From: Thermococcus sp. LS1 | Lineage (GTDB): Archaea; Methanobacteriota_B; Thermococci; Thermococcales; Thermococcaceae | NCBI RefSeq assembly: GCF_012027395.1 | Contig: NZ_SNUJ01000003.1 | Coordinates: 1 to 64,000, forward strand | Direction: 5' to 3' | DNA length: 64,000 nucleotides | Shown: positions 52,946 through 62,501 of the stretch, in pieces | How the letters are laid out: each line of letters opens with the position of its first letter | Numbering within the stretch: position 1 is the stretch's first letter | Notes under the pieces: model-generated | What the model was told of the DNA's origin: nothing | Database searches by the model: none | What the model saw: only the letters and a program-made list of their open reading frames with translations | Program-made: the position numbers and the translations under genes

Positions 52946-55462
52946 TTAGAAGGTGTAATAGTCCGGCCCCCTGCTAGTCTTCTCGGCCTTGGACTTTCTG
53001 TTCTCTTCGAAGTTCTTGTAGTACTCTATCATGTATGGCGTTATGCTCGGCCTGACCTTCTTGAGGGCCTCCTCGAAGTCCTTCTTTGAAACTCTCAGCT
53101 GCTCGAGGAACTCCTCACTCTCCTCCTCGATGAGCTCCGTCGGAAGCTTTGATATAGTCCTGCGCATCGCTATCAGTGCCGCTTCCCTCACGAGGGCCTC
53201 CAGGTCGGCACCGCTGTAGCCTTCCGTCTTCTTCGCGAGTTCCCGGAGGTTGACATCCTTAGCAAGTGGAACGCGTCTCGTGTGCACTTTGAGTATTTCC
53301 AGTCTGGCCTTTTCGTCCGGTGCTGGAACGAGTATCAGCCTGTCGAACCTTCCGGGCCTGAGCAGGGCTGGATCTAGTATGTCAGGCCTGTTGGTCGCTG
53401 CTATGACGACGACACCGCTGTTCTTTTCTATTCCGTCCATCTCTGTCAGGAGCTGGTTAATGAGCCTGTCAGTGACGCGGTTCATGTCACTGCCCCTTGC
53501 CGGTGCTATGGCGTCTATCTCGTCGATGAATATCACCGTCGGAGCAGCCTGCCTGGCCTTGCGGAATATCTCCCTTATGCGCTTTTCGCTTTCGCCAACC
53601 CACTTGGAGAGAACCTCTGGCCCGCGTATGCCTATGAAATTGGCCTCGCTCTCCGTGGCCACTGCCTTGGCTAATAGCGTCTTACCGGTTCCCGGAGGAC
53701 CGTAGAGAAGAACTCCCCTTGGCGGGTCTATACCAAGCCTCTGGAAGGCCTTCGGGTACTTCAGCGGCCACTCGACAGCCTCCCTGAGCTCCTGCTTGAC
53801 CTCATCAAGGCCTCCAATGTCCTCCCAGTGGACGTTGGGCATCTCGATGAGGACTTCCCTCAGTGCCGAGGGATCAACCATCTTCAGAGCCTCGTGGAAG
53901 TCCGCCTTCTTAACGCGGAGCTCCTGGAGAACCTCTGGAGGAATCCTCTCCTGCTCCGGGCTTATCTTGCCCTCGTTGATGAGCCTCCTGAGGACGACCA
54001 TCGCGGCTTCCCTTGCGAGGGCAGCTAAGTCGGCACCGACGAAGCCGTGCGTCTTCTCGGCTATCTCCTCAAGCATTCTGTCTATGAGCCTCATCCTGAC
54101 CTCTGGATAGATTTCGCTCTCGCTCTTCAGTACCTTCTTGATTTCTTCCTCGCTCTTTGCCCCCTCAACCCTTTCGATGAGTCTCTTTAGCCGCTCCTCC
54201 TCGAAGGTCTCCTTCCTCAGGAGCTCCCTCAGAACCTTGAGGACGGTGGCTTTGTCGTAGTCCGGCTCGAGGGGCATTCCTCTGGTATGTATCTGGAGTA
54301 TCTCTTTCCTGCCCTTTTTGTCCGGCACACCGACCTCGATCTCCCTGTCGAAGCGTCCGGGCCTCCTTAGAGCAGGGTCGAGAGCATCAGGCCTGTTGGT
54401 AGCAGCAATGACTATGACCTTGCCCCTGCCCTTAAGGCCGTCCATCAAAGTCAGCAGCTGGCTGACGACGCGCTTCTCGACTTCCCCGACGACTTCTTCA
54501 CGCTTGGGGGCTATTGCATCTATCTCGTCTATGAATATGATTGACGGTGCGTTTTCCTCGGCATCCTTGAATATCTCCCTCAAGCGCTCTTCACTCTCGC
54601 CGTAGAACTTGCTCATTATCTCTGGCCCATTGATGGCTATGAAGTGGGCGTTGGCCTCGTTGGCGACGGCCTTAGCAAGGAGCGTTTTTCCAGTACCCGG
54701 CGGACCGTAGAGCAGCACACCCTTTGGTGGCTCAATTCCAAGGCGCTCGAAGAGTTCGGGATGCTTGAGCGGAAGCTCCACCATCTCACGTATTTTCTGA
54801 ATCGCGTCACTCAGACCGCCGATGTCCTCGTATGTGACCTCTGGAATCGTCTCCTCGCGCACCTCGACCGCCTGCGGGAGAACCTCGACCTCGGTGTTGT
54901 AGGTTATCTGGACTATGCCCTTCGGATTCGTGCTGACGACAACGAACTTGAGCTCGCCGAAGCCGAGGGGCATGGCCTCAAAAAGGCCCCTTAGGAGCTC
55001 GTCGAAAGGCGAACCGCCGTAGTAGCTGGCCTCACTCCTACCGCTTGCAACTATCAGGTCTCCCTTAACGACGGGCCTTCCGAGGAGGTTCTGCTTGACC
55101 ATGTCCCCGGGTATCTGGATGAACACACCTTTCTGCGCTGGTGCGAGGACGACCTTTTTTGCCTCCTTTACCTCCGCCCTTGCGACCGTGACGTAGTCAC
55201 CTATGCTAACCCCTGCGTTTCTCCTTATGTAGCCATCCATCCTTATGATGTCGAGGTTCCTGTCGTCCGGGTGGGGGTTCGCCACTATTGCAGCGGTCGA
55301 GCGCTCTCCTATCAGCTCAACTATGTCGCCTGGCTCAACCCCAAGCTGGCGCTGGTACTTTCTGTCGAACCTCACTATCCCCCTTCCCACGTCCCTCTTG
55401 AGCGCCTCGGCAACGCGAAGCTTTATCTTCTCATACCTCTCCTCATCCTTACCGAAAATCAT
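52946..55462 (-). CDS. CDC48/VCP-type AAA+ ATPase (second paralog)
   Basis: An 838-residue unfoldase with the same order as the paralog at 33.0 kb: N-domain, D1 and D2, each with GPPGTGKT and [10 protein letters not shown]. Distinct features: an insert [20 protein letters not shown] near 145-165 in the N-domain, and a longer tail ending GPDYYTF, which resembles but does not equal the HbYX proteasome-docking end. No intein. GAGGAGGTC precedes the ATG, and the start overlaps the stop of the DUF460 gene (ATGA), so the two are coupled. Confidence 0.95.
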   Translation of the reverse strand: MIFGKDEERYEKIKLRVAEALKRDVGRGIVRFDRKYQRQLGVEPGDIVELIGERSTAAIVANPHPDDRNLDIIRMDGYIRRNAGVSIGDYVTVARAEVKEAKKVVLAPAQKGVFIQIPGDMVKQNLLGRPVVKGDLIVASGRSEASYYGGSPFDELLRGLFEAMPLGFGELKFVVVSTNPKGIVQITYNTEVEVLPQAVEVREETIPEVTYEDIGGLSDAIQKIREMVELPLKHPELFERLGIEPPKGVLLYGPPGTGKTLLAKAVANEANAHFIAINGPEIMSKFYGESEERLREIFKDAEENAPSIIFIDEIDAIAPKREEVVGEVEKRVVSQLLTLMDGLKGRGKVIVIAATNRPDALDPALRRPGRFDREIEVGVPDKKGRKEILQIHTRGMPLEPDYDKATVLKVLRELLRKETFEEERLKRLIERVEGAKSEEEIKKVLKSESEIYPEVRMRLIDRMLEEIAEKTHGFVGADLAALAREAAMVVLRRLINEGKISPEQERIPPEVLQELRVKKADFHEALKMVDPSALREVLIEMPNVHWEDIGGLDEVKQELREAVEWPLKYPKAFQRLGIDPPRGVLLYGPPGTGKTLLAKAVATESEANFIGIRGPEVLSKWVGESEKRIREIFRKARQAAPTVIFIDEIDAIAPARGSDMNRVTDRLINQLLTEMDGIEKNSGVVVIAATNRPDILDPALLRPGRFDRLILVPAPDEKARLEILKVHTRRVPLAKDVNLRELAKKTEGYSGADLEALVREAALIAMRRTISKLPTELIEEESEEFLEQLRVSKKDFEEALKKVRPSITPYMIEYYKNFEENRKSKAEKTSRGPDYYTF

Positions 55463-56220
55463 CTTGACCTCCTCCTCTGCTTTTCAATTGCCTCCTCCAG
55501 GGTCAGATTACCAATGGCGACCTCGCGGGCGAGCTTCGAGGAGATCGTGATGTTTCCGCTCAGCTCACGGCTCCTCCTCTTTATGTCTTCTATCTCCCTC
55601 TTGGTTGGCTCCTTGACCTCAATGAGCTCTCCTATCGGCACTTCCCTGCCTTCCCGCAGGCCAATGTTTATGGCCGCGACTATGTCCTGAACCTGTGAGA
55701 CGTCTATGCCCCCGACCTTTGGAGTGGTCCGGGACTCGTTCACGACGATGACGGGATAATCGTAGCCGAGCAGGTCAGCGAGGGCTTTGAGCATGAGTAT
55801 CCTCTGCCTCTTTGCCCCGTGTCCAATTTTGATTTTAGCAGACGGGTACTTCTCAAGCAGTTCAAGGATTATCTCCACGTCGCGCGGGTTTTTGAGGTGG
55901 TGAACCTCTATCACGCGGTTGTCGGCAACGACGCTCAGGCCGGGTCTCTCGCCCGGGTCTATGGCAATGTAAACCCTCTTAAACCTCTCCCTTCCCTCAA
56001 GCTTCGCGAGGAGCTCATCTATGAAGTTCTCGTTCCTCACGATTATCTTGACTGGAAAGTCTATTTTATCGTAATCTCTCTCACTCGTCAGGACAACCTC
56101 CACATCGAACGGGATCTTATCCCCCACGCGGATGCTGTGGAAGGCTATCCTGTATTCCTTCAGCACCTTTGTTGCCAGATAGTAAACGCGAGCATCGCTC
56201 GTTACGATGGCTACCCTCAT
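55459..56220 (-). CDS. DUF460 protein, RuvC/RNase H-like fold
   Basis: A 253-residue archaeal protein. Middle part [19 protein letters not shown] has the first strand Asp of an RNase H-like nuclease fold; [24 protein letters not shown] and [15 protein letters not shown] fit the later motifs; a helical region with RRSRELSGN follows. A nuclease activity is predicted but unproven. GTTTTTAATTG about 26 nt upstream of ATG 56220 indicates a leaderless mRNA. Operon with the second cdc48. Confidence 0.7.
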   Translation of the reverse strand: MRVAIVTSDARVYYLATKVLKEYRIAFHSIRVGDKIPFDVEVVLTSERDYDKIDFPVKIIVRNENFIDELLAKLEGRERFKRVYIAIDPGERPGLSVVADNRVIEVHHLKNPRDVEIILELLEKYPSAKIKIGHGAKRQRILMLKALADLLGYDYPVIVVNESRTTPKVGGIDVSQVQDIVAAINIGLREGREVPIGELIEVKEPTKREIEDIKRRSRELSGNITISSKLAREVAIGNLTLEEAIEKQRRRSR

Positions 56221-56350
56221 GGTCGTTAGTAAATCTTTCCAATTAAAAACCTTTCTAACCGTTCCAATCCACAATTTTGGCTACGAAAGGCTTCAAATCC
56301 ACAGAAAAAAGTTTATAAGCCATTATTGGCAAGTAGGGATGGGGATTGGG

Positions 56351-56503
56351 ATGCAGCCTCCAAAGAAAAAGAAGAAGGTCGAGGAGTTTGAGGAAGAGGA
56401 GTTCCTGGAAGAGGAAGAGTGGGAGCTCGAGGAGGACGAGTTCGACGAGGACTGGGAAGAAGAGTGGGAGGAGGAAGACTGGGAAGAGGAAGATGAATGG
56501 TGA
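56351..56503 (+). CDS. Extremely acidic small protein with repeated Trp
   Basis: A 50-residue protein: MQPPKKKKKVEEFEEEEF then a tail made only of Glu, Asp and Trp with a few Phe and Leu (EEEWELEEDEFDEDWEEEW, ending EEDEW). A basic Lys5 head and polyacidic Trp-spaced tail suggest a disordered binding or nucleic-acid-mimic element. GTTTATAAGC at 56310 places RNA start near 56342, so ATG 56351 is preferred over ATG 56339. Confidence 0.68.
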   Translation: MQPPKKKKKVEEFEEEEFLEEEEWELEEDEFDEDWEEEWEEEDWEEEDEW

Positions 56504-56506
56504 GCC

Positions 56507-57250
56507 TTAGAGTTCCCTGAGTTTTTCAATCTTCTCCCATCGGTTGGCTTTTATAATCTCGAGCGCGTAGGCGTAGAGGCCGATTTTGAGTAGAAGTTCT
56601 TTACTTGGCTCTTCTTTAGAGAGCTCGGTAACCCTCTCGGAGAGCTTTTTAATGGCCTTTTCTCCCGCTCCCTCGGAGTAGTCCGAGAACTCAAGGGCCT
56701 GAAGGATGGAGAGGACTTCAAGCTTTACATCATCGGAGAGGGCTTTTGGCCCCTCCACTTCCCTCTGAACCTCCTTGAACTTCGGTGCAGGTGGCTTCTT
56801 CCCGCTGATCTCTGCCAAGAACTGCCGGAACTCTTCAAGTTCTGGCTCAATATCGATGCCTGCCTGTTTGAGGAGCACCAACGGATCTTTCACATGGTAT
56901 CTAAATGCGCTATCAAGCAGTATTGCGTGCTCTTTGCTATTGTCTGGGAGAAGTTTATCCACGATTTTAAAGGCCTTTGGAAGACCTTGCCTCAGCTGCT
57001 CTCTTAGTTTCTCCTTCACTATCGGGAGGTGGTTAAATTCTGCCATTGTAGTGATGTAATCTATCAGCTTGTCCTGCTCTTTCTTCGCATCCTCATATGT
57101 CTTTCCCATTTGTCCGTAGAACACGTTCAGCGCATCGCTAACCGCCTTTCCTATTGTGCTGGTTTCCGCAGAGCTGTGGTGGGATAATATCAACGCGATA
57201 AACGGGTGAAGGAGGACAAACTTGACTGCTCGCGGATCCTTAACTCCCAT
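56507..57250 (-). CDS. Conserved helical protein of unknown function
   Basis: A 247-residue, nearly all-helical soluble protein (FVLLHPFIALILSHHSSAET, AKKEQDKLIDYITTMAEF, LKQAGIDIEPELEEFRQFL, ILQALEFSDYSEGAGEKAIK). No motif recognised. Its start overlaps the end of the preceding small gene by 11 bp. Third gene behind an archaeal ATPase. Confidence 0.6.
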   Translation of the reverse strand: MGVKDPRAVKFVLLHPFIALILSHHSSAETSTIGKAVSDALNVFYGQMGKTYEDAKKEQDKLIDYITTMAEFNHLPIVKEKLREQLRQGLPKAFKIVDKLLPDNSKEHAILLDSAFRYHVKDPLVLLKQAGIDIEPELEEFRQFLAEISGKKPPAPKFKEVQREVEGPKALSDDVKLEVLSILQALEFSDYSEGAGEKAIKKLSERVTELSKEEPSKELLLKIGLYAYALEIIKANRWEKIEKLREL

Positions 57251-57551
57251 CGCTTTTTCGTGCCACTTTGCGTCTCGGATTGAGGATATATATATTATCC
57301 CCCCGGTCCACGGACCCTGTTATCTTCATGACGTGCTCCAGATCTTTTTCCGGATGTGCGTGGCGTACCAGCCTCGGGAGTCCTGCATTAGATACGTATA
57401 TGTGGGCAAGTTCTTTTACTGTGTCCGCAGGTACTCCAAACCGTTCTTCTGCTTCCTTCAGAATTTCCTCGTAGCTCTTTTCCCTTTTCTTTTCTTTCTT
57501 CCCGCCGAATATGAACATCCCAGTTAAGGGCAAGAGCGACAAGGACACCAC
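57240..57551 (-). CDS. Small protein with N-terminal hydrophobic segment
   Basis: About 103 residues: SLSLLPLTGMFIFGG, then a Lys/Arg/Glu region KKEKKREKSYEEILKEAEER and VPADTVKELAHIYVSNAGLPRLVRHAHPEKDLEHVMK. It starts 3 nt after the ATPase stop with GAGGGGTGG as ribosome site; the exact start (GTG 57551 or TTG 57542) is uncertain. No family recognised. Confidence 0.5.
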   Translation of the reverse strand: MVSLSLLPLTGMFIFGGKKEKKREKSYEEILKEAEERFGVPADTVKELAHIYVSNAGLPRLVRHAHPEKDLEHVMKITGSVDRGDNIYILNPRRKVARKSDGS

Positions 57552-57554
57552 CCC

Positions 57555-58925
57555 TCAAACTTCGCTTCCAGAAGAGATAAGCCTTTCGAAGTCCTCCAAA
57601 TCCCAAACCACCCAGCTCTCGTCTTTTAATGCCTTTTTATTCCGGATTTCCTTCGATATCAGCCCATAGTAGTGTTCCCACCCTTCCAGTCCAACAAGCT
57701 CGCTTTTCCTCTCCAATTCCCCCAAAACTCCCCTCGCCTCCCTCTCGCTCAGCTCCTTCCACTTGACTTCAGCAAACAAAGCCCTCCTCTCCCGCTCGTT
57801 CAAAGCGACCAAATCAATCTCCTCCCCTCTATGCCACCACTTTCCAACCTTCGTGAACCTGAAGGGAAGCCTTCCCGCTTTGTTCAGCTCGATCAAGAAC
57901 TCCCTCGCCACCTCCTCAAACACTCTCCCAACGTAGGTGTTAAAGGCCTTCCAGTCCATCTCGAAGGCGCCAATCTCTATCTTTCCGCGGTTGGGCTTCA
58001 CAAAGCGGAACCAGAAGTTGAGGAAGTTGTCGTTCAGGTAGTAGCGGGCCTTCCTGCTCCTCTCGCTCTCCGTTACGGGCACCTCCCTTCTCACCAGGTC
58101 GAGGGAAATCAGCGTCCGCAGGTACTTGGGCATGTCCTTGGCCTCAATTCCAGCGTACTGGGCAATCTCGCTGACCCTGTGCCTCCCGTTCGCGAGGGCC
58201 TCGAGGATGAGGTAGTATCTGTGCACCTCCCCGAGTTCTTCCCTCAGTATGAACTCCGGCTCCTCGTAGAGGATTGAAGTCGGCGAAAAGGCCGTCTCCA
58301 TCAGTTCCTTCTCGAAGTCTTCGCCCCTGAAGAGGCGGAAGTACATTGGAACTCCGCCCGTCACGGAGTAAATCCGTACGACCGTTTCCAGAGGCTTCCC
58401 CGGGAAGTACTCGGCGACGTGGAAGAAGCCAAGGGGCTTTAGCTTAAGCTGTGCTGTTCTTCTACCATAGAGTGGGTTGTTGTAGCTCATTAGGCCCTCC
58501 ATCAGGCCAACGAGGGAACCGGTGAGTATCAGGAAGAAGCGGTCGTCTAGGATTTCGTCAACGACGTGCTGGAAAACGGCCGGTGTGTTTTTGTCCGTGA
58601 GCAGTAGATAAGAGAACTCGTCTATGACAACGAGGAGCCTTTCCGGGGCCTTGAGCTTTATCAGCTCGAAGGCCTTTCTGAAGTCGTCCACCTCCACCGC
58701 GGGCAGGCCGAGTTTTTCCGCGGTCTCAAGGTAGAACCTCCTCGCGTTGGCCTTCAGGCCGTCCCTGTCGGCGAGGAAATAGATGGCCGGTTTGTCCTCA
58801 ATGAACCTCTTCACGAGCTCCGTCTTTCCTACCCTCCTGCGCCCATAGAGGATTAGGACTTCCTTCTTCCCGGAGCGGTATAATTTGTCGAGTAGCGTCA
58901 ACTCATCCTTTCGGTTTACAAACAT
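57555..58925 (-). CDS. Archaeal ATPase (STAND-like) with DUF234 C-terminus
   Basis: A 456-residue ATPase of the archaeal MJ/PF-type family. Walker A is LILYGRRRVGKTELVKRF near 27-40, Walker B LLVVIDEFSYLL near 96, sensor LILTGSLVGLM, then a winged helix (GRHRVSEIAQYAGIEAKDMPKYLRTL) and a DUF234 nuclease-like tail with RGEEIDLVALNERERRALFAEVKWK, resembling a PD-(D/E)xK motif (E, D, E-x-K). These genes multiply in Thermococcales and may be mobile or defence linked. ATG 58925 follows GGTGA. Confidence 0.85.
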   Translation of the reverse strand: MFVNRKDELTLLDKLYRSGKKEVLILYGRRRVGKTELVKRFIEDKPAIYFLADRDGLKANARRFYLETAEKLGLPAVEVDDFRKAFELIKLKAPERLLVVIDEFSYLLLTDKNTPAVFQHVVDEILDDRFFLILTGSLVGLMEGLMSYNNPLYGRRTAQLKLKPLGFFHVAEYFPGKPLETVVRIYSVTGGVPMYFRLFRGEDFEKELMETAFSPTSILYEEPEFILREELGEVHRYYLILEALANGRHRVSEIAQYAGIEAKDMPKYLRTLISLDLVRREVPVTESERSRKARYYLNDNFLNFWFRFVKPNRGKIEIGAFEMDWKAFNTYVGRVFEEVAREFLIELNKAGRLPFRFTKVGKWWHRGEEIDLVALNERERRALFAEVKWKELSEREARGVLGELERKSELVGLEGWEHYYGLISKEIRNKKALKDESWVVWDLEDFERLISSGSEV

Positions 58926-58928
58926 TAT

Positions 58929-58958
58929 CTTCACCAGGATAATCTTTGCCAGGATAAT
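58929..58958. promoter_or_regulatory. 15-bp tandem direct repeat at the archaeal ATPase start site
   Basis: CTTCACCAGGATAAT (58929-58943) and CTTTGCCAGGATAAT (58944-58958) are adjacent copies differing at two positions; ATTATCTT at 58924-58931 extends the pattern. They lie between TATA-like CCTTAAATT (minus strand, near 58967) and the ATG, so a protein binding on one helix face could regulate or the ATPase could autoregulate. Confidence 0.55.
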
Positions 58959-59052
58959 AATTTAAGGATTTCGAAAGTGAAGAAGAGGGGTAAACACTCC
59001 CACTTACGCAACCCATTTATAGAAAATCAACGTCTCTTCTCCGGGTGATATA

Positions 59053-60255
59053 ATGGCGTTCCTGAAGGTGGTTCCGCTCGAAGAGGCTCTCAAGGTTATA
59101 GACTCATTTCCGCTGAAGCCAGAGATTGAGGAAGTTTCCCTCGAAGAGGCTCTCGGCAGGGTTCTCGCTGAGGACATTGTCTCTCCAATAGATGTCCCGC
59201 CATTTGACAGGGCAACCGTCGATGGCTACGCCGTTAGGGCCGAGGACACCTTCATGGCGAGCGAGAGCGAACCGGTGAGGCTGAAGGTTATCGGTGAGAT
59301 AAACGCCGGTGACACGCCAACGATAGAGCTCAAGCCCGGTGAGAGCGTCTACATATCCACAGGCGCACCGTTGCCGAAGGGTGCAGATGCGGTGATACAG
59401 TTCGAGGATGTGGACAGGGAAGGTGACGATGTGGTTATCTACAAGCCGGCCTATCCAAGCTTGGGTGTCATGAAGGCAGGGGCAGACATCCCGAAGGGAA
59501 AACCCCTGCTCAAGCGCGGGACTAAACTGACGTTCAAGAATACGGCGCTTCTCTCGGCGGTCGGCTTCTCGAAGGTCAGAGTCTTCAGAAAGCCAAAGGT
59601 TGCTGTGATAAGCACTGGCAACGAGGTCGTTCTTCCAGGAACGGAGCTTAAATACGGTCAGATATACGACATCAACGGGAGGGCCATCGCTGACGCTGTA
59701 AGGGAGCTCGGCGGTGAGGCCATCTTCCTAGGAATAGCAAGGGACGACCGTGAAAGCCTGAGGGAGCTGATACTCAAAGGCCTTGAGTGCTGCAACATGG
59801 TAATCCTCAGCGGCGGCGCAAGTGGAGGGATAAGAGACCTCACCAGCTCGATAATCGAGGAGCTCGGCGAGGTGAAAATCCACGGCATAGCGATACAGCC
59901 AGGTAAGCCGACAATAATAGGCCTCATAGACGGGAAGCCCATCTTCGGCCTTCCTGGTTATCCCACGAGCTGTCTAACGAACTTCACCCTTCTCGTCGCC
60001 CCGCTCCTCAGGAAGCTCCTTGGCAGGGAGAGTGAGGTCAGGAAGGTCAAGAAGAGGCTTGCCCACAAGGTCTTCTCGGTCAAGGGCAGGAGGCAGTTCC
60101 TTCCAGTCAGGATCGAGGGCGAAAAGGCAGTTCCAATACTCAAGGGCAGCGGAGCCGTTACGAGCTTCATCGACGCTGATGGCTTCATAGAGGTTCCGGA
60201 GAACGTCGAGATACTTGATGCTGGAGAGGAGGTTGAAGTAACGTTCTTTGGCTGA
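59053..60255 (+). CDS. moeA: Molybdopterin molybdenumtransferase MoeA
   Basis: A 400-residue MoeA that inserts Mo, or in Thermococcales more likely W, into molybdopterin. Motifs: PPFDRATVDGYAVRAEDTF near 48-66, STGAPLPKGADAVIQFEDV near 100-120, STGNEVVLPG near 192, SGGASGGIRD near 254, GLPGYPTSCL near 298. The family SGGxSxGxxD motif has Arg-Asp where others have Asp. CATTTATAG near 59010 is the TATA box. It complements MobB at 30.5 kb. Confidence 0.93.
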   Translation: MAFLKVVPLEEALKVIDSFPLKPEIEEVSLEEALGRVLAEDIVSPIDVPPFDRATVDGYAVRAEDTFMASESEPVRLKVIGEINAGDTPTIELKPGESVYISTGAPLPKGADAVIQFEDVDREGDDVVIYKPAYPSLGVMKAGADIPKGKPLLKRGTKLTFKNTALLSAVGFSKVRVFRKPKVAVISTGNEVVLPGTELKYGQIYDINGRAIADAVRELGGEAIFLGIARDDRESLRELILKGLECCNMVILSGGASGGIRDLTSSIIEELGEVKIHGIAIQPGKPTIIGLIDGKPIFGLPGYPTSCLTNFTLLVAPLLRKLLGRESEVRKVKKRLAHKVFSVKGRRQFLPVRIEGEKAVPILKGSGAVTSFIDADGFIEVPENVEILDAGEEVEVTFFG

Positions 60256-60330
60256 GACTTGTCGCAACGCCAATGCCTGCATCAAAACCTTTTTTAAACT
60301 CTTCCACCTTCTTTCCCCAGGTGGAATGCT

Positions 60331-61704
60331 ATGTTGGACATAAAGCTCATCCGTGAAAACCCTGATCTAGTTAAGGGCGACCTCATAAAGCGCGGGGAAA
60401 TTGAGAAGATAAAATGGATCGACGAAATCCTTGAACTCGACAAAAAGTGGCGCGAGAACCTACGGAAGATCAATCAGCTTAGGAAAGAGCGCAACCAGCT
60501 CGCTGTGCAGATAGGAAAGCGTAAGAAGGCTGGCGAGCCGATAGACGATCTCCTTGCAAAGAGCAACGAGATTGTGAAGCAGATTGAGACCCTTGAGAAG
60601 GAAGTTGAGGAGCTGAGAACGAAGATCGACTACTACCTCTGGCGCCTGCCGAACATCACCCACGAGAGCGTTCCGATCGGCAAAGATGACAGCGAGAACG
60701 TGCCGATAAGGTTCTGGGGTAAGGCCAGAGTTTGGGAGGGCTTCCTTGAGACGTTCAAGGAGCAGAGCCTCGGGAAGATGGACTATGAGGTTATTGACTG
60801 GAGGCCAAGGCTCCACGTCGACATGCTTGAGCTTCTCCGCGGGGCCGACCTTGAGAGAGCCGCAAAGGTTAGCGGTTCGAGGTTTTACTACCTCCTCAAC
60901 GAGCTGGTCATCCTTGACCTCGCCCTCATAAGGTTTGCCCTGGATAAACTCATCGAAAAGGGCTTCATCCCAGTCATACCGCCCTACATGGTGCGCCGCT
61001 ACGTCGAGGAGGGTGTCACCAGCTTCGGCGACTTCGAGGACGTCATCTACAAGGTCGAAGGTGAGGATCTCTACCTCATCCCAACGGCTGAGCACCCGCT
61101 CGCTGGAATGCATGCCAACGAGATAATCGAAGGAAAGGACCTCCCGCTCCTCTACGTTGGTGTTAGCCCGTGCTTCAGAAAGGAGGCTGGAACCGCCGGA
61201 AAGGACACTAAGGGAATATTCAGGGTGCACCAGTTCCACAAGGTTGAGCAGTTCGTCTATTCGCGGCCTGAAGAGAGCTGGGAGTGGCACGAGAAGCTAA
61301 TTCAGAACGCTGAGGAGATTTTCCAGGAGCTTGAAATCCCCTACCGCGTCGTCAACATCTGTACCGGCGACCTCGGCTACGTCGCTGCCAAAAAGTACGA
61401 CATAGAAGCATGGATGGCCGGCCAGGGTAAGTTCAGGGAGGTCGTTTCGGCGAGCAACTGTACTGAGTGGCAGGCGAGAAGGCTCAACATCCGCTACCGC
61501 GACAAGACTCACGAGAAGCCCAAGTTCGTCCACACGCTCAACTCAACGGCGATAGCCACCTCGAGGGCTATCGTTGCTATCCTCGAAAACCACCAGACTG
61601 AGGAGGGCGTCGTCAAGCTTCCAAAGGTCCTCTGGAAGTACACCGGATTCAAGGAGATCCTCCCGGCACACATGAAGGAGAAGTGTTGCCAGGGGCTTGA
61701 GTGA
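60331..61704 (+). CDS. serS: Seryl-tRNA synthetase
   Basis: A 457-residue class II synthetase of the common type. N-terminal coiled coil for tRNA binding (LRKINQLRKERNQLAVQIGK, residues about 40-105), then the catalytic domain with motif 2 FRKEAGTAGKDTKGIFRVHQFHKVEQF and motif 3 LNSTAIATSRAIVAILENHQ. The methanogen-type variant is not present. CAGGTGG precedes the ATG. Confidence 0.96.
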   Translation: MLDIKLIRENPDLVKGDLIKRGEIEKIKWIDEILELDKKWRENLRKINQLRKERNQLAVQIGKRKKAGEPIDDLLAKSNEIVKQIETLEKEVEELRTKIDYYLWRLPNITHESVPIGKDDSENVPIRFWGKARVWEGFLETFKEQSLGKMDYEVIDWRPRLHVDMLELLRGADLERAAKVSGSRFYYLLNELVILDLALIRFALDKLIEKGFIPVIPPYMVRRYVEEGVTSFGDFEDVIYKVEGEDLYLIPTAEHPLAGMHANEIIEGKDLPLLYVGVSPCFRKEAGTAGKDTKGIFRVHQFHKVEQFVYSRPEESWEWHEKLIQNAEEIFQELEIPYRVVNICTGDLGYVAAKKYDIEAWMAGQGKFREVVSASNCTEWQARRLNIRYRDKTHEKPKFVHTLNSTAIATSRAIVAILENHQTEEGVVKLPKVLWKYTGFKEILPAHMKEKCCQGLE

Positions 61705-61715
61705 TTCCTTTTCTT

Positions 61716-62420
61716 TTAAATCCCACCTGCTTCCCTCACCTTTCTCCTGACGTTCGGGTCACGGTCCGCTATGAGCTTCAGCGCCTCCTCGAAGGTCATC
61801 CAATCGGGCACCTCTTCGTTGAGGTAAATGCCCGTCCTTCCTATCGCGTCCCTCCTAGTCAGAACGTGAACGCGCTCGGTTACTATGTCGATGCTAACTC
61901 CGAGGATTTTTGCCACCTCACTCTCCCTCCCGACGACCTCGCGCTCGATGTGGCCTTTCTCGGTTGGGACTATAAGAATGAGCTTCTTGTTTACCCCGGG
62001 AACTCTCTGCTTGGTCTTCACACCCCAGATGTCTATCGCGCCACCCCACTTATAGAACTCCAGCTCCCTATCCCTCGGTTCTATGAGCGGAAAAGTTACC
62101 GTCGTTTCCTCATCTATCTCGATGACGCCCTTGATGAGATGCCACGGCGTTGCCATAACAATCTTTCTCCTGCTTACCAGGCCCTCAAGGGCGAGCTCTA
62201 TCAAATAGCTCGGCACCTTGTACGGGATGAAGATGTCAATGTCGCTGTCTCGTCTAACATCTCCCCTAGCCACGCTACCGTAGAGCTGCGGGTCGAACTG
62301 CTCCAGACGCTCCATTATTTTCAGAGCTTTCTCCCGCTTTTCCCAAAGGTAGCGCCAGCGCTTTGGTGGATAAGCCACTTCCCTCTCGTCCCAAATCTTA
62401 ACCACTTTTTCCCTCGGCAT
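61716..62420 (-). CDS. Nucleotidyltransferase-domain protein
   Basis: A 234-residue protein with a Pol beta-type core: QLYGSVARGDVRRDSDIDIFIP (GS...D-x-D) near 45-66. A C-terminal helical part EKGHIEREVVGRESEVAKILGVSID and DPNVRRKVREAGG follows. It could add nucleotides to RNA or proteins; substrate unknown. Different from the protein at 9.3 kb, which lacks the canonical D-x-D. Confidence 0.75.
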   Translation of the reverse strand: MPREKVVKIWDEREVAYPPKRWRYLWEKREKALKIMERLEQFDPQLYGSVARGDVRRDSDIDIFIPYKVPSYLIELALEGLVSRRKIVMATPWHLIKGVIEIDEETTVTFPLIEPRDRELEFYKWGGAIDIWGVKTKQRVPGVNKKLILIVPTEKGHIEREVVGRESEVAKILGVSIDIVTERVHVLTRRDAIGRTGIYLNEEVPDWMTFEEALKLIADRDPNVRRKVREAGGI

Positions 62421-62501
62421 TGAACTAAGCTCGACCGGAACGTTTAAAGGTCTACCGATAGCGTTTTATATAGTCGAAACCACTTTGGGGTGGTGAAAGA
62501 A

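Noticed and set aside
32984-55520. Inteins in the CDC48 genes
   Set aside because: Walker A blocks GPPGTGKT run on without interruption in both D1 and D2 of each paralog.
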